A DNA stretch of 64,000 bases from Takakia lepidozioides (taxonomy: Eukaryota; Streptophyta; Takakiopsida; Takakiales; Takakiaceae). How positions within the stretch are numbered: position 1 is the stretch's first letter; the number at the start of each line of letters is the position of its first letter. Under the pieces are notes generated by a model, which was not told the origin of the DNA, ran no database searches, and saw only the letters and a program-made list of their open reading frames with translations. Position numbers and translations under genes: made by a program. The stretch spans positions 48,298,001 through 48,362,000 of the forward strand of contig CM060733.1 in assembly GCA_030704615.1 (NCBI GenBank), in the 5' to 3' direction. This document shows, piece by piece, positions 46,754 through 58,010 of the stretch.

Positions 46754-47731
46754 CAGTGTTGTGCGGGTCCGGGTTTTGAAGTCGGGTACCCCACGGGTTA
46801 GGATCCAGGTTACCCGGACCCGCACCTAGATCCAGGTTACCCGGACCCGCACCTAGATCCGTGCTATCACAAAAAACCCGAACCCTGACCCGGTTCATTT
46901 CTAAAATGAAAAATGAACCCCGGACCCGACCCGGATCCGCCTACTGGGTCCAGAACCCGTTAGACCCGCTACCCGCTGGCCAATGTAGCGGGTCAGGGTC
47001 CCGGTCTTAATTTTAGATGGGACATGCGGGGTCCACCTTAGATCTGGTAGGTTTTGTCATATGTGTGGAGGGGACGAGCAGCAATAGGCCGCAGCAGCCA
47101 GCCCCACCACGTTGTAGCCCAGTGGTAATGGCCACATACCACCTCAAAAGCGGTTGTGGGTTCAATCCACGGAGTGGTGTCACAAAGTTGTGCCCTATGG
47201 GACCATAATTTACACCTCCCAAAGGAGGTGTCATATATCATTATTAGGCCAGATCCCACACATCCATGCTATAGTGATCTATCCGTGAGGCATATTACTA
47301 TTCTTAACATGTTTAAGGAATTGATATTGAAAAATAGAAAATGGAACTCAAACTTATATTTTATTTCTTATGTTAAATGAGCAATACATATTGATGGTAT
47401 ATTTTGAAGGAATGCCTCTTAAAATCAAATTCATTATTAGGATTTAAAGTTTTTTCCAGCCAAAAATAATTTTATCCCTAGTTAATCTTATTTTTTATAA
47501 TTTATTTAATCAATTAATTAGGACCCGGATCCAAACCGGTGAACCCGCTAATATTTCCCAACAACTACCCGGACCCTAACCCGAATCCATGTTGACAAAC
47601 CCGGACCCATACCCGGACCCGGATTTTCCAAATTTCAAAGACCCGGATCCAGACCCGGATTTGGCTAAAAAAAAAAAACCCGAACCCGGACCCGGCGGAT
47701 TCCTTAAAAAGGCAGAACCCACACAACAGTG
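46754..47731. mobile_element. hAT-type non-autonomous element with 8-bp target duplication
   Basis: Termini are CAGTGTTGTGCGGGTCC (left) and CACTGTTGTGTGGGTTC (right, reverse complement), 14 of 17 matching. GTGCCAAC flanks both sides (46746-46753 and 47732-47739); eight bases is the hAT duplication length. The subterminal regions are packed with ACCCGGACCC/GGGTCCGGGT motifs in both halves. There is no transposase. A tRNA-derived SINE lies inside at about 47108-47300. Confidence 0.88.
47108..47300 (+). repeat. tRNA-derived SINE, copy 2, nested in the hAT element
   Basis: A box TAGCCCAGTGG at 47115-47125 and B box GGGTTCAATCC at 47158-47168, spaced as in a tRNA gene. The tail has GGGACCATAATTTACACC, related to copies 1 and 3. 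The flanking bases do not form a good acceptor stem, so this is a SINE rather than a tRNA gene. The 3' border is approximate. Confidence 0.7.
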
Positions 47732-48073
47732 GTGCCAACCATCAGCAAGAGATTAATTCAAAACTTGATAAATAGGTAGGAAGCCCAAATGGACCAAACA
47801 TGTTACCGACAGACACTCCTCGATCACTACCGGGCAATTTCGACACAAATTATAATATTTCAAAGATTGTTGAAAATTTTAGAAATTGATTTTGTGAAAT
47901 TAAATAACTTTGTGAATGATAATAAAGCATCTTTGGAAATATTCTATATATTGAAATGAAATTCTCAAATAAAATAAATATTCGACAGATGATTGTTGAA
48001 CTTGCCAAGGTACTACGGTATGTATCTTGTTGCCTGATTTTATGAACTGTGCCGCTGCAGCACCTGCCTTTAG

Positions 48074-48810
48074 TTAACCATCTACCCATGTAGGTTTCTT
48101 GTAGCTATTGATCCACAAGGAATCATAGGTAATCTTATCTTTTGAAATCTGGCCCTTTTGGATGAATCTGGACACACTCTATCCCTGCCCTTCAGCTATC
48201 ACTGCCTCTGCAAAAATCATGCATAAATCCTTGTCTTGCAACTGATAATGACAGCCTAGATTTGTTCTAGGAAACACCCAACTCAGCTTATCGCACTAGT
48301 TCCTATGCTGAATTTCGTCTGCTACTCTCTATAATCTAATAGGCATTCAACTTTTTGCCTTGGTTGTCCCACCATTGACTACGATCAGAAAAGTATTCAT
48401 TCCATAGCTACTCCTCATCTCTGTTACGTATTTTTGGATACTTTTCTGTCGTCACGTTGGCAATATCATATCAAAGTCACTCTAAACTATCAAAGATTCA
48501 CTCAACCAGCTAACTTGCAAAACTCAACATGGAATTTTAGGGCCGATTCTAATAAGAGGGAAAAACAGAGTGAAATGTGTTGAAGAATGTACTTTCATTA
48601 GGAATGCCTGATTTTATCAATTGTGCCGCTGCTTTTGCGGCTTCCAATTGACCATATACCCATGCAGTTTTCTTGCAGCAATGGATCCACAGGGAATCAT
48701 AGGTAATCTTGAGCTTGAAATCCGGCCCTCTTAGATGAATCTGGACCCAAACTCTACCCCTGCTCCTTAAGCTATCCATGGTCTACACAAAATCATGCAT
48801 ACATCCCAAA
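48074..48810. repeat. 577-bp repeat family, about 1.3 units outside the CACTA
   Basis: Units start at 48074 (TTAACCATCTACCCATG) and 48648 (TTGACCATATACCCATG), a period of about 574. All blocks of the family at 9411-10880 are present in the same order, including AGGGCCGATTCTAATAAGAG near 48540. The minus-strand peptide at 48779-48549 (WVQIHLRGPDFKLKITYD) parallels that of the CACTA copies. No CACTA ends were seen next to it. Confidence 0.8.
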
Positions 48811-50314
48811 GCTTCTAGCTCTACCCACTCCCTCTCCCGCAGTCCTTCTCCTTGCTTCCCCGCTGTTCGTCTCCTCGACATTCTAGGGTATTGAACGCCA
48901 CGGATGATGTCCATTTAATGAACTTCATCAGTACAAGGGATTTCATCATCCATTTCAACACGTGTCCTTCTGTCCAAAAATAGATGCAAATATGCATTAA
49001 ACATCCAATATTTAGTACTTATGCCAACTTTTTGTGGTTTCATCCCTCTCCGCAGCCACCTTTTCGTCCTCCTGCTGCCACTTTTTTCATTTACAAGGAA
49101 CTTTTTCATCCAGTCCATCATAACATTCTAAAAATTCTCTATTTGAGTCTACTCAAAGATTTGACCCTTCCCCACCTTTGCAATTATGGCACAACCATCA
49201 TACCACCAAACTATAACCTACTCTTGTAAAAAGGTGAGTAATTGTTTTTATTGATGTTTATATTTGTTTTGTATACATATGAATAGCTCTAATCACATGC
49301 TCTCAACTCAACTCATTTCACTCAAATTTATTATGACGTTATTATTCGCATTTTTTTGGGCTGCTTCAAGTCTTTAACCAGGATTAAAAAATGTGACTGC
49401 ACCAAATTAATATTACAGATAAAATCCAAAAACTATATAGTAAATAATAATAATAATAATTCCTCTGAAAACAAATTATTGTAAATATTATGAAACATTG
49501 AGTTATATTTGGAGGTTCCTCTTTTATTTTAATATTAAGTCATATATTTATACATTCTACTATACATGCCTATTGCATTTTAAAGGAAACCTGGGAGTGA
49601 CAGCCCCGTATATACTATATACTATATACCCTTCATTTATGGGTCTTCTTTACGAATATTTTACACATGTAAGATTCACTTACGGGTCTTATCTAATCAA
49701 GGTCAATGCAAGTTAGTATTTAAGTGGGGGATTATGTGCTTCATGTAGGTACTATCTAGTGGAGGTATATCGGGATCTTACTCATTTTTGGCACCAATGC
49801 GTGGTCTCTCCCTTATAAACAACCAGTAAACAAGTAATTAATACTTCCATCTCTCTGTCACTTCCCCTGATGTTCATTGAACCGGATTCGGTCTGAAGCG
49901 TCCTGTGGCCCTCAGTGAGCTTCTGTTATGGTCTATTGTCTCTTGGGGGCTTGGTGCCGTTGTTAGACATGGGCATATTCACTGTCTGCTGGGCTGGTCT
50001 TGTGCCTTGATTTTTCTTTACCTGGCACTGGCATGCTCTTTGTTGTTTTGGAGGTGTCAGTAAAGGATCCACATCAACTAATAACAACAGTGTCAAGTAG
50101 TGCAGAAAGGCAATCAGGACAAAGTCGACTTTGGGTCGACATGTATGTACACATACTTCAGTTAGCTATTTGCTCAAGTGTCATTCTTGAAATAGTGCAA
50201 CGTACCCATCATGAACATCCAGTCCAGTAACAAATGAATCTGCCTACATCTGCATGAATCACATCCCAGTGATCATATGACATTTCAGTCTTAGCTGGAC
50301 CAGTATCAGCAGCA
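48811..50314. other. AT-rich intergenic stretch, no gene seen
   Basis: No recognisable coding sequence. Short tandem pieces occur (TATACTATATACTATATACC near 49610, AATAATAATAATAAT near 49446). Confidence 0.45.
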
Positions 50315-52627
50315 CTAATCATTCTTTCTATCAATCTTCACTGAGGGCATCGATGAAGAGAACCACCGGTCTTGCACCCAAGAAGGTGCATAGTGTAGCC
50401 ACCAGTATACATGAGAGAGATAGCCAAAGGTGAAGTAAGATGGGACCCGACTTGAGGTTATAGCTGCAACTGCCTTCTTGGCAAATTCATCAGTGGGTGT
50501 AGCCTTCGGATTCTTAGATACACCTGCAACCCGCTTGATCAGTGCCCCTTCGTAAGGCTTGTACAATTTGAGGGCCGAATCGGCAACATAGCCAGTCACA
50601 ACATTGCGGGCCTTCATACCGAATCCAGAAACAATGACCCCAGGGACAATGACGATGACATCGATCCCAAAAGGCTTCACCTCCTGCCTGACAAGTTGGG
50701 ATCCAAATCAAATGCTCAGATTGTACCACTGGAGTTGATCCTATAGAACCATTCAGCAAAGCCACCACCTACCTTTGTCTCTAGAGTTTCCTTTTGTGCT
50801 GGCATACACACTACTACGCACGTGATCTTCATTTCATAGACTATCCTAAGTAGCCCTGCATGGTTGAATGCAGACCTGAAATTTTAAAACTTGTGTTGTT
50901 TGAAATACAATAGCAGGGGATAGAGAGCCAGCCAGAGAAATGACAAATGCTAGCTACGTAGACATCTTAAGAGGGTCATCTCATTAACAAGCTATAGGAG
51001 TGGAGACTGCAAGCATTCTACTTCGCACACCCAGCATGCTGAACTCATGATTTTTCTCGAGTGGCTGTAGCACTTGACATTCTTTTGATCTATATGTACC
51101 TTCTGAAACTGTCCATAATTCGTCTCTGTATTATCCGGTCACTTGAGAGCAATTGTATGTCTACTAACCCAACGACTAGTATTGTCCATGGCTACCTAGT
51201 ATTCAAATTCGAAACGGCAAGAATGAGGCTGTATACAATGTCTTGCAATTCTGATCTCGCGGAATCAGGAAAGAGAACACGTACGTAATAATCCCTCACC
51301 CCTCTGAATTACTCTGCTGAGCCACTGGGACTTCCTGTGTATGAATTGCTGAGCACCCCTTTCTGTTTGACTGATACCTTCATGCTCTCTTTAATGCCAT
51401 TGCTGCCTTTAAAAAATCTCTCTCCCTGTCCTATGGGCCCTCGTGGCCTTACATCATGAAGTTTCTTTATTCCTTTCTTTCTTGCTTTCTCTTGTCCCAT
51501 AAGCTCTTTGAGCTTTTCGAGGACATTATGTCATTCTTTTCATTTCTCTAGCTGTCTCTCTCTCTATATTCCCAGTGGAAGGAGGGGAAAGAAGGATCTG
51601 GTGTTATACACTACATGCTGTTGTTGGAGTCGGTGGTGAATATTATGGAATTATGGACTGGTTTTCTTTAGACTTCTTCTTACACTTAAAGATACTTACC
51701 GAAGCGCATCACTCAGAGCATGAAAAGCTGCTTTCGAGCTGGCGTAGATGCCACCCCACGGACCCGCGACACATGCAGAAATGCTGCCTACATTGGCAAT
51801 TACACCCTTCCCTCGTGCAGCCATGTGTGGCACAACTGCTTGAATTAACAAAAGTGGACCTGCAAAATCCATCATTTCATCCAGGGCTTCAAACTATTCA
51901 GTACATGAAAACCAGCACACATAAGAATATGCATTGAGCTCATGCAGACGAGCTTCTCTTCTTCCGCCACAGTGGATGACAGTCGGCATTTTGTGGGCGT
52001 GGGCGAGATGATGGAGTTTTCTCCAAATCATCGATATGAATTCAGAGACTTCCAAGCATATAAGTTGCTCAAGTTCATTGCTCTCAGATTTGAGTTCACA
52101 ACAGGGTGGGATTGAACCCAAGCAGTGAACTGTGACATTTACCAGACCAATTGTGAATAGATATTGCAACATTCCATTTGTTACTGGTCAGGCGGATTCT
52201 TCATGAAAATTGCAGAACTAGATTTCACGCGTTACCGTGCAACAGAAGTGAATTTCAAAACCAAGTTCATACCAAAAAGATTGGTCTGGAAGGTCCTCTC
52301 CACAAGGGAGGAATGGGTCTCAACAATAGGATCCAAGGCAGGAACGCCAGCGTTGTTGACCAAAATATCAATGTGGTCGTACTTTGCCATGACGCTGTCC
52401 ACCGCATCGCGAATGGTAGCCTCGACAGTGACATCAATAGCAAGGGTTTCAACATACGGATGTTCCTGCAGCTTTTTCATGGTGTCCAACGACCTCGATG
52501 TGGCCACAACACTGTAGCCCGCGTCACTAAATGCCAAGGCAAGACTAGTGCCTATACCGCCATCCGAGCAGCCCGTGATGAGAACTACTTCATCTCGCCT
52601 CCCGGTTGCTCCAGGTCCACCCCCCAT
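50315..52627 (-). CDS. Short-chain dehydrogenase/reductase, 1-acyl-DHAP reductase (AYR1)-like
   Basis: Three exons keep phase: 52627-52273, 51859-51700 and 50687-50315, giving 295 residues. The cofactor motif is TGCSDGGIG (residues 19-26 include the Gly-rich turn). NNAG is at 91-94, and the catalytic Ser144, Tyr157 and Lys161 are present (NVGSIS; YASSK). The C-terminal part has [13 protein letters not shown] and [15 protein letters not shown]. TGCSxGGIG and the KLYKP segment are typical of plant and fungal NADPH-dependent 1-acyl-dihydroxyacetone-phosphate reductases such as Arabidopsis At5g10050. The likely role is reduction of a keto group in lipid metabolism. The exact substrate is inferred from family only. 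The gene looks intact. Confidence 0.88.
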
Positions 52628-52866
52628 CTGTTGCTAGTGCAATGCAATTCCTCACAATACCCTCTGCAAGCGACCTGCAAACAATTTCACCAGTATTGAA
52701 TCCCCCTGCAACTAGAATCCTCACTTCTGCTGAGTTTGCTCAGTTCATAGCTTTGCTTGTCTCAAACACATGAGAGGCGGACCGGCATCAGATCTAGTAT
52801 TTAATCTAGCGCGTAGGTGACCATTCGCGTCTAATCGCTACTGAACTGGATTTCCCTCAGGTTAGA
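52628..52866. promoter_or_regulatory. Compact bidirectional promoter region (SDR / KNOX B)
   Basis: Only 239 bp separate the two divergent start codons. No TATA box is obvious. TTTCCCTCAG just before the KNOX ATG could be a splice acceptor, so a 5'-UTR intron is possible, though little room exists for a first exon. Confidence 0.55.
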
Positions 52867-55800
52867 ATGATTGCGGAGCTGCAGCAGTTTTTCGGCTTTT
52901 CGGACACAGAAAATGCAAATCTGCAGAGATCGGACTACCAGGTACCACTACTAAAAATGTTTTTCCATCCAGCTTGAGATGGTCATATCCTCTTTACAAT
53001 AGTACCCTAGAAACGAAAGTGTGATAGCTGATACTGTCTTCAACTCGACAATGTTGTAGATTTTTTACCTGTTTTTCTGACCTTTCAAAAACCACCTCAT
53101 TTCCTAGCTACATATTGGGGTACTACATGTGGTGTATTGATCATTTTCCTGACATGGATGTTGAGAATTTACACTGGCATAGTGTTATTCAAGTAGATTA
53201 ATCTCAGTATTAGTGTTAGTGTTTACTCCCTGATATATGTCCAGGCTGTCCAAGTAGATGACTTAGCTAGTGACACTTGTCTTTTACTTGGACCACCTAT
53301 TTTGAACGGGCATTTTTCCCTCCATGCTATGCTGTGGGGATCTACATAGTTTGTAGATTAGCGTAGTGATGTTGTCTTCTTGTTGAACATGTAATGCACT
53401 AGTGTGCTTCTACGATTGATCTTAAGCAAAAGACAAAGCTCCTGCATATGAGTGCATTATTTGTTAATCGTTTTTGTAGCATTTCAACAATGGATGCAAT
53501 TTAAATTGGGTGATCAATCATGCAGACTGACTGGGTCGACAACGAGCTTCGGGAAGAAATAGACTGGGAAACTGAGAAACAGAAAGAAAAAATTGTAGCA
53601 CACTCCTTATATCCAGACCTGATGGCAGCCCATGTGGCTTGTCAACGGGTCGTGACACCTATGGATCAGACCCCATACCTTGACTGGCAGTTGGCGCAGG
53701 CTCAAGCTGAAGCAACCAATAAGTATTGTGTTGTGTACCGTGATGAGCTCGATACCAGCCCAGAAGAGAAGGCGGAGCTTGATGAATTCATGGTAAGGAA
53801 CCCCTAATAAATAGAAGATGGGATTCCAGTACCTAGATCAGTCGCCAAGGTTCCATTTATGGGAGAGTAGGCTTTAGAGTCAGTCACCTACTGGAAAGCT
53901 CAACAGTGTTCTTTCCTTGAAAACTACAAAGTCATATATATGTGGCATGAACTATATGATAGAGCCTACGTGTACCTCAAAGGGCAAGTATCCACAAGAG
54001 GACCAGGCTTAATATTATTTAGGCCAACTTTGCGGTCAGGGTCATCTTTTCTTAGTGTGTACATGGCATCATATGGCCGAGATTTAATGCTACTGAAGAG
54101 CTAAGCGACGATTCAATTCTCGGTACATCTATTCCAGGTGTACAGAGCATCTGACTCTGTTCTTGGCCGAGCTGCTATCTAGATGGACAACTTCATTTCA
54201 GATTCTTGCTTGTTAGCATACATTGACATCTGTCTTTATGCTGCAAATGGCGCTGCTCCTAGATAGGTTGATTTATGAAGCACTTGTCGTTTGGATTTTG
54301 GATTTTGCAGGTCCACGATATTATGCTAATCACTGCCTACAAGGATCAGCTGCAGCAACGTCTTAACGGGGCTGTGAGAGAAGCTATGATGTTCTGCTGG
54401 AACACAGAGCAGGAACTCTACAAACTGACAGGTAAGGAGAACTTGGTGCATGTATGTGTTAGTACGTACTGCAAGATAGGGTAGCCGCGGATTGGAGACA
54501 CCTGATCCAGGAAATTCAGCTCAAGCCATTGTACTTCCTTTAGCCTAGCTAGAGGATGTTAAAGGGTCTAACGCCCGAGCTGCGTTGCCTGGTTTATATA
54601 AGTTGTACAGAGGTAACTAATTTGGAAGGGCACTATGAACGTCCAGTTATCTGCAAGTTTAAATACTTGGCTGCTCTTATTACAACTGTTCTTGGAAATG
54701 TACTTACCCTTGGAAATTAACAATGCGTGGACTCTGCAGGAGCATCCCCTGTTTATGGCAAAGGAGCAGCTACTGTGTCTGATAAAGGTGAAAAATTCAA
54801 GGGCAAATTCAGTGCAGGTGACCCAAACTTGGATTATACTAGGGGTTTCGGGCCAGTACAGCGACCTACTGAGACAGACCATTATACAAACGTGGAACGC
54901 TTACGTCAGGAGCTCATGCCCGACCTCAAGGAGGCAAGCACTCATGATTCTGCCTTCACTTTCTTAATGATAGACCTCATACTTGTCTGAACCTTGCTAG
55001 TGCTGTAGCTAGCTAGCTTGCGAGTTTAATTCTATCACCAACCATTACAGTTTTGAGCAGTGTCTTAATACAAACAAACTGAGTGCTCAATTTCGATGCT
55101 CTGAAGATGTTAAGCAATCTGTGGAGCAAGCTTTCGGGTAGCATGCTAAAGATTTTGATCATGATGTTAGCTCGATCGATGGTTGTTGACCTCTCTTGCC
55201 TGATTGCTGCAGCCATATATTGTGGATGGTGTACTGTAGTAGAAAACGCGTACACATGCATAGAAGACTTGTGGGCCACTGGAAGTGATTGTAGTACAAA
55301 TTTCACAAGTCATGTGCAGGCATACAGGAAAAACTCTTTGCGATTCGAGAGGAGATATTGCGCACGGGACGGGTTGGTGAATTGCCGGAAGGCTCCACGA
55401 CCGTATTGAGGGCCTGGTGGCGTGCGCACATCGAATGGCCTTATCCCACGGTAAACACGCCCGTATCCAACCAGATAATGAGCCAGCGAGTATACAGACT
55501 TCTAATGTAACTTCGTATTGCATTTGTATACTTTACCATCCTAGATCATCACAATATGAAAAACGAGTCATCATTTTGTTGGATTACTTGTATGTACCTT
55601 AATATAATTGTTGTACGCCTGTATCTAAGCTGCAGGAGGACGAGAAGGAGAGGTTCAGCCGACAGACAGGGCTGCCACTGAAGTTGGTGAACAACTGGTT
55701 CATCAACCAACGGAAACGAAACTGGCACGGTATTAATCATCATTTCGCGGCATCCTCTTCAGAACGAATCACAAAACAAAAGCTCAGCTGGTACGTGAGA

Positions 55801-56638
55801 GTACCCAATTTCTCTGATAGGAAACGGTTCTCGACCTATATGTCTCTCGAAGGCCAATTCAATCCATCACAGAACTCACGATCGTCCACAAATACAGACG
55901 ATCGTTCAGTCCAGAAACTCTTAACCATATTTTCAAGACAGATTTCAAAACCAGTCCCAGAAGCTTTTGACTAGCTATCCCTCCATATCTGCAAGTGTCA
56001 ATGGATCAGGCCATCTCCATATCCGACTGCACTATAGAATAGTGGCAGCCAAAGAGGCTAGCGGATATCAAGTTTGGGGCCTTAACTCTACATTTAAGTA
56101 GAAGTCTTGACCGTTCCAGACATTGGTTTGTTTGGGGCCCGCATTTTCCCCTTGTTCGGCTCAATGGCTCAGGCAGTTTGTAGGGAATTCAGATTCCTTG
56201 AAACATGAGCGAGAGAAGTTCTCTCGAGAGAGACTATTAAGTACTGCAAATTAAAGCATTTGTAAACTCAGATAGGCCAAACCAAGGATGGCATGATGTG
56301 ATAACATTGCATGCATTGCTCCTGCATGCATGCAGTAGCATTATCTGGATTCAAACAAGGGGCCGCATGGAACTATTAGAGAGGCTAGATAAGATAGGTA
56401 ACACAACGAAGAGTCTAAAGCCTTATAGGTACTCCAAAGAAGTTTTTCCCTCTTTTGGTCACGTTTGGGCTTACTAACTTCTGCTTCTGTTTTTTTTTGT
56501 AGTGAATTTCACGTGGAGTCTGGCCTCGGGTCTGCTGGGCCGAGTAACTTACAGCCCATGGCTACCGCTAATTGGCCGAGCTCCAGTTATAGTTACAATC
56601 TGCGCCCGGAAGAACAGTGGCCACAGGACTTCAATTGA
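52867..56638 (+). CDS. Class II-like KNOX homeodomain protein, paralogue B (complete)
   Basis: Seven exons keep phase: 52867-52941, 53526-53792, 54311-54431, 54740-54933, 55328-55450, 55636-55790 and 56503-56638, giving 356 residues. KNOX1 is at about 36-80 ([20 protein letters not shown]), KNOX2 at 115-154 ([20 protein letters not shown]), ELK at about 203-219 ([12 protein letters not shown]). The TALE homeodomain has WPYPT at 256-260 and [13 protein letters not shown] at 278-290. The last exon gives a Ser/Pro-rich tail ending QWPQDFN. The N-terminus is short for the family. The ELK intron uses a GC donor (GAG|GCAAGC), as in paralogue A. The acceptor of exon 5 is chosen to keep frame and drops two residues common in the family. 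It is expected to act in the nucleus as a developmental regulator. Confidence 0.85.
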
Positions 56639-57114
56639 TTAAATATCATCATAAGAGGTATACAGTTCGTCCAATCTTAACCAAGCATCTTAAGCAGACT
56701 CTATTACCGAGAAAGTTGCCAAGAAAGACTTTGCCCGGTGACCAAACCAAATTCACTTCACTTTTGTAGTAACATTGATCATAACTGTTGTAGATTTCAG
56801 TGTAACTACACTAAGAGTACCTGCATGCCTAGAATATGACTCAGGCTAACTAAATAGGTTGGAAGTTCATGCATACCCCGGGATGGGAGGATTTACCTCT
56901 TCAGTGGACTTGAATAAGTACCGGGACTAGATTTTGGACTTGTGCCCATTGTGACTAGTAACAGCATATCTCCATGGAGTTTGATCCTAGAATGAACATC
57001 AACAGATCACTCGTTATATTGGGCGAAATGACCTACATAGAATCACACTCTCCACTGCAGTGTTCCGCTAGTTGTCAGCTGTGAGCGGTAATCAAATGCT
57101 GAGCAAATGCTCGG

Positions 57115-57365
57115 GGAAAGACATCTTTGAGGACCAGGTCAAATCTCTGGGACATGTGGTGTACCATAAAATACTCTCCGACCCTCAGGTACCTGTCCTC
57201 AACAGTCTGTCCCAAGTAGGTCCTTCCTGGGGTCCTTAGGAGGTCCTTCGCGCTCTAGTAGCTGCCAGTACTGGCGTAACTGCACCCTTCCTCACTGGGT
57301 GCAAAGTACCCTCTGATCCATGGACGAGAATCACCAATGTCCTCCCGCCGCAGTTCCCTGAAAAG
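57115..57365 (-). pseudogene. Antisense fragment of the GT4 last exon (right copy)
   Basis: On the minus strand, the whole length of GT4 exon 7 (45522-45764) can be followed: GGAACTGCGGCGGGAGG, then TTTGCACCCAGTG, CAGACTGTTGAGGACAGG, and near the far end CATGTCCCAGAGATTTGACC. Small indels break the frame. No other GT4 exon was seen beside it. Confidence 0.7.
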
Positions 57366-57939
57366 GTTTTGCATCGCTGTCAATGCAGATCAAGGGACCG
57401 CTAGCCCCTCCTCAACCCCTGCAGGCCAGACCTTCACCTCAGTCATCAACATAATCTTTGAACGAACTAAGAAATCGAGAGAGACGAGGAGTGACTACAC
57501 TACACTTGTGCTTCGCTTCTCTCTCTCTCTCTCCTTCGCTCTCTCTCACCCGGCTATACATCGGTTGCACACACGCCGGGTTGACGCCCATCCCTGCCCC
57601 CTTCAATTTGCCCGCTGTGCTACTACCGTAATTCCACCTTTGCATTTTGCACCCGTTCTTGAGCCTTTTTTTCTTTTTCTTTTTTTTAAAAAAAGAGGGA
57701 AACACCATGAAGCGACAACTCACAAATTTTTCTTTTTACAAAATATAAAATATAAAATATAAAATATTTTTCTTTTCATAAAAAGAAAACAGGGGACAGA
57801 GGCCCTGGCGGAGCCATTCTTTTTACAAAATATTGTTCACTGCTTGTTAAATATATGATTATATATATTCTAATTGATCCCTGAAGCTGACAGTTAACCA
57901 CCCTAAGAGGAACCCCTGGAGAAAAACAGCTTTCTCTTC

Positions 57940-58010
57940 AGTTGTGAGCTGTTCAGAAGGATTTGAGCCCAGGATCACATATTAATCTCATCCAACTAGG
58001 CTACCTACAA
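57940..58010 (-). repeat. tRNA-like SINE head
   Basis: On the minus strand, A-box-like TAGCCTAGTTGG (complement of 57992-58003) and B-box-like GGGCTCAAATCC (complement of 57959-57970) at tRNA-like spacing. The body differs from the other three SINEs, so this may be a second family. Confidence 0.45.

Noticed and set aside
47108-47180. Functional tRNA gene
   Set aside because: A and B boxes are good but no paired acceptor stem or anticodon arm could be drawn, and related tails occur at other sites. It is a SINE head.
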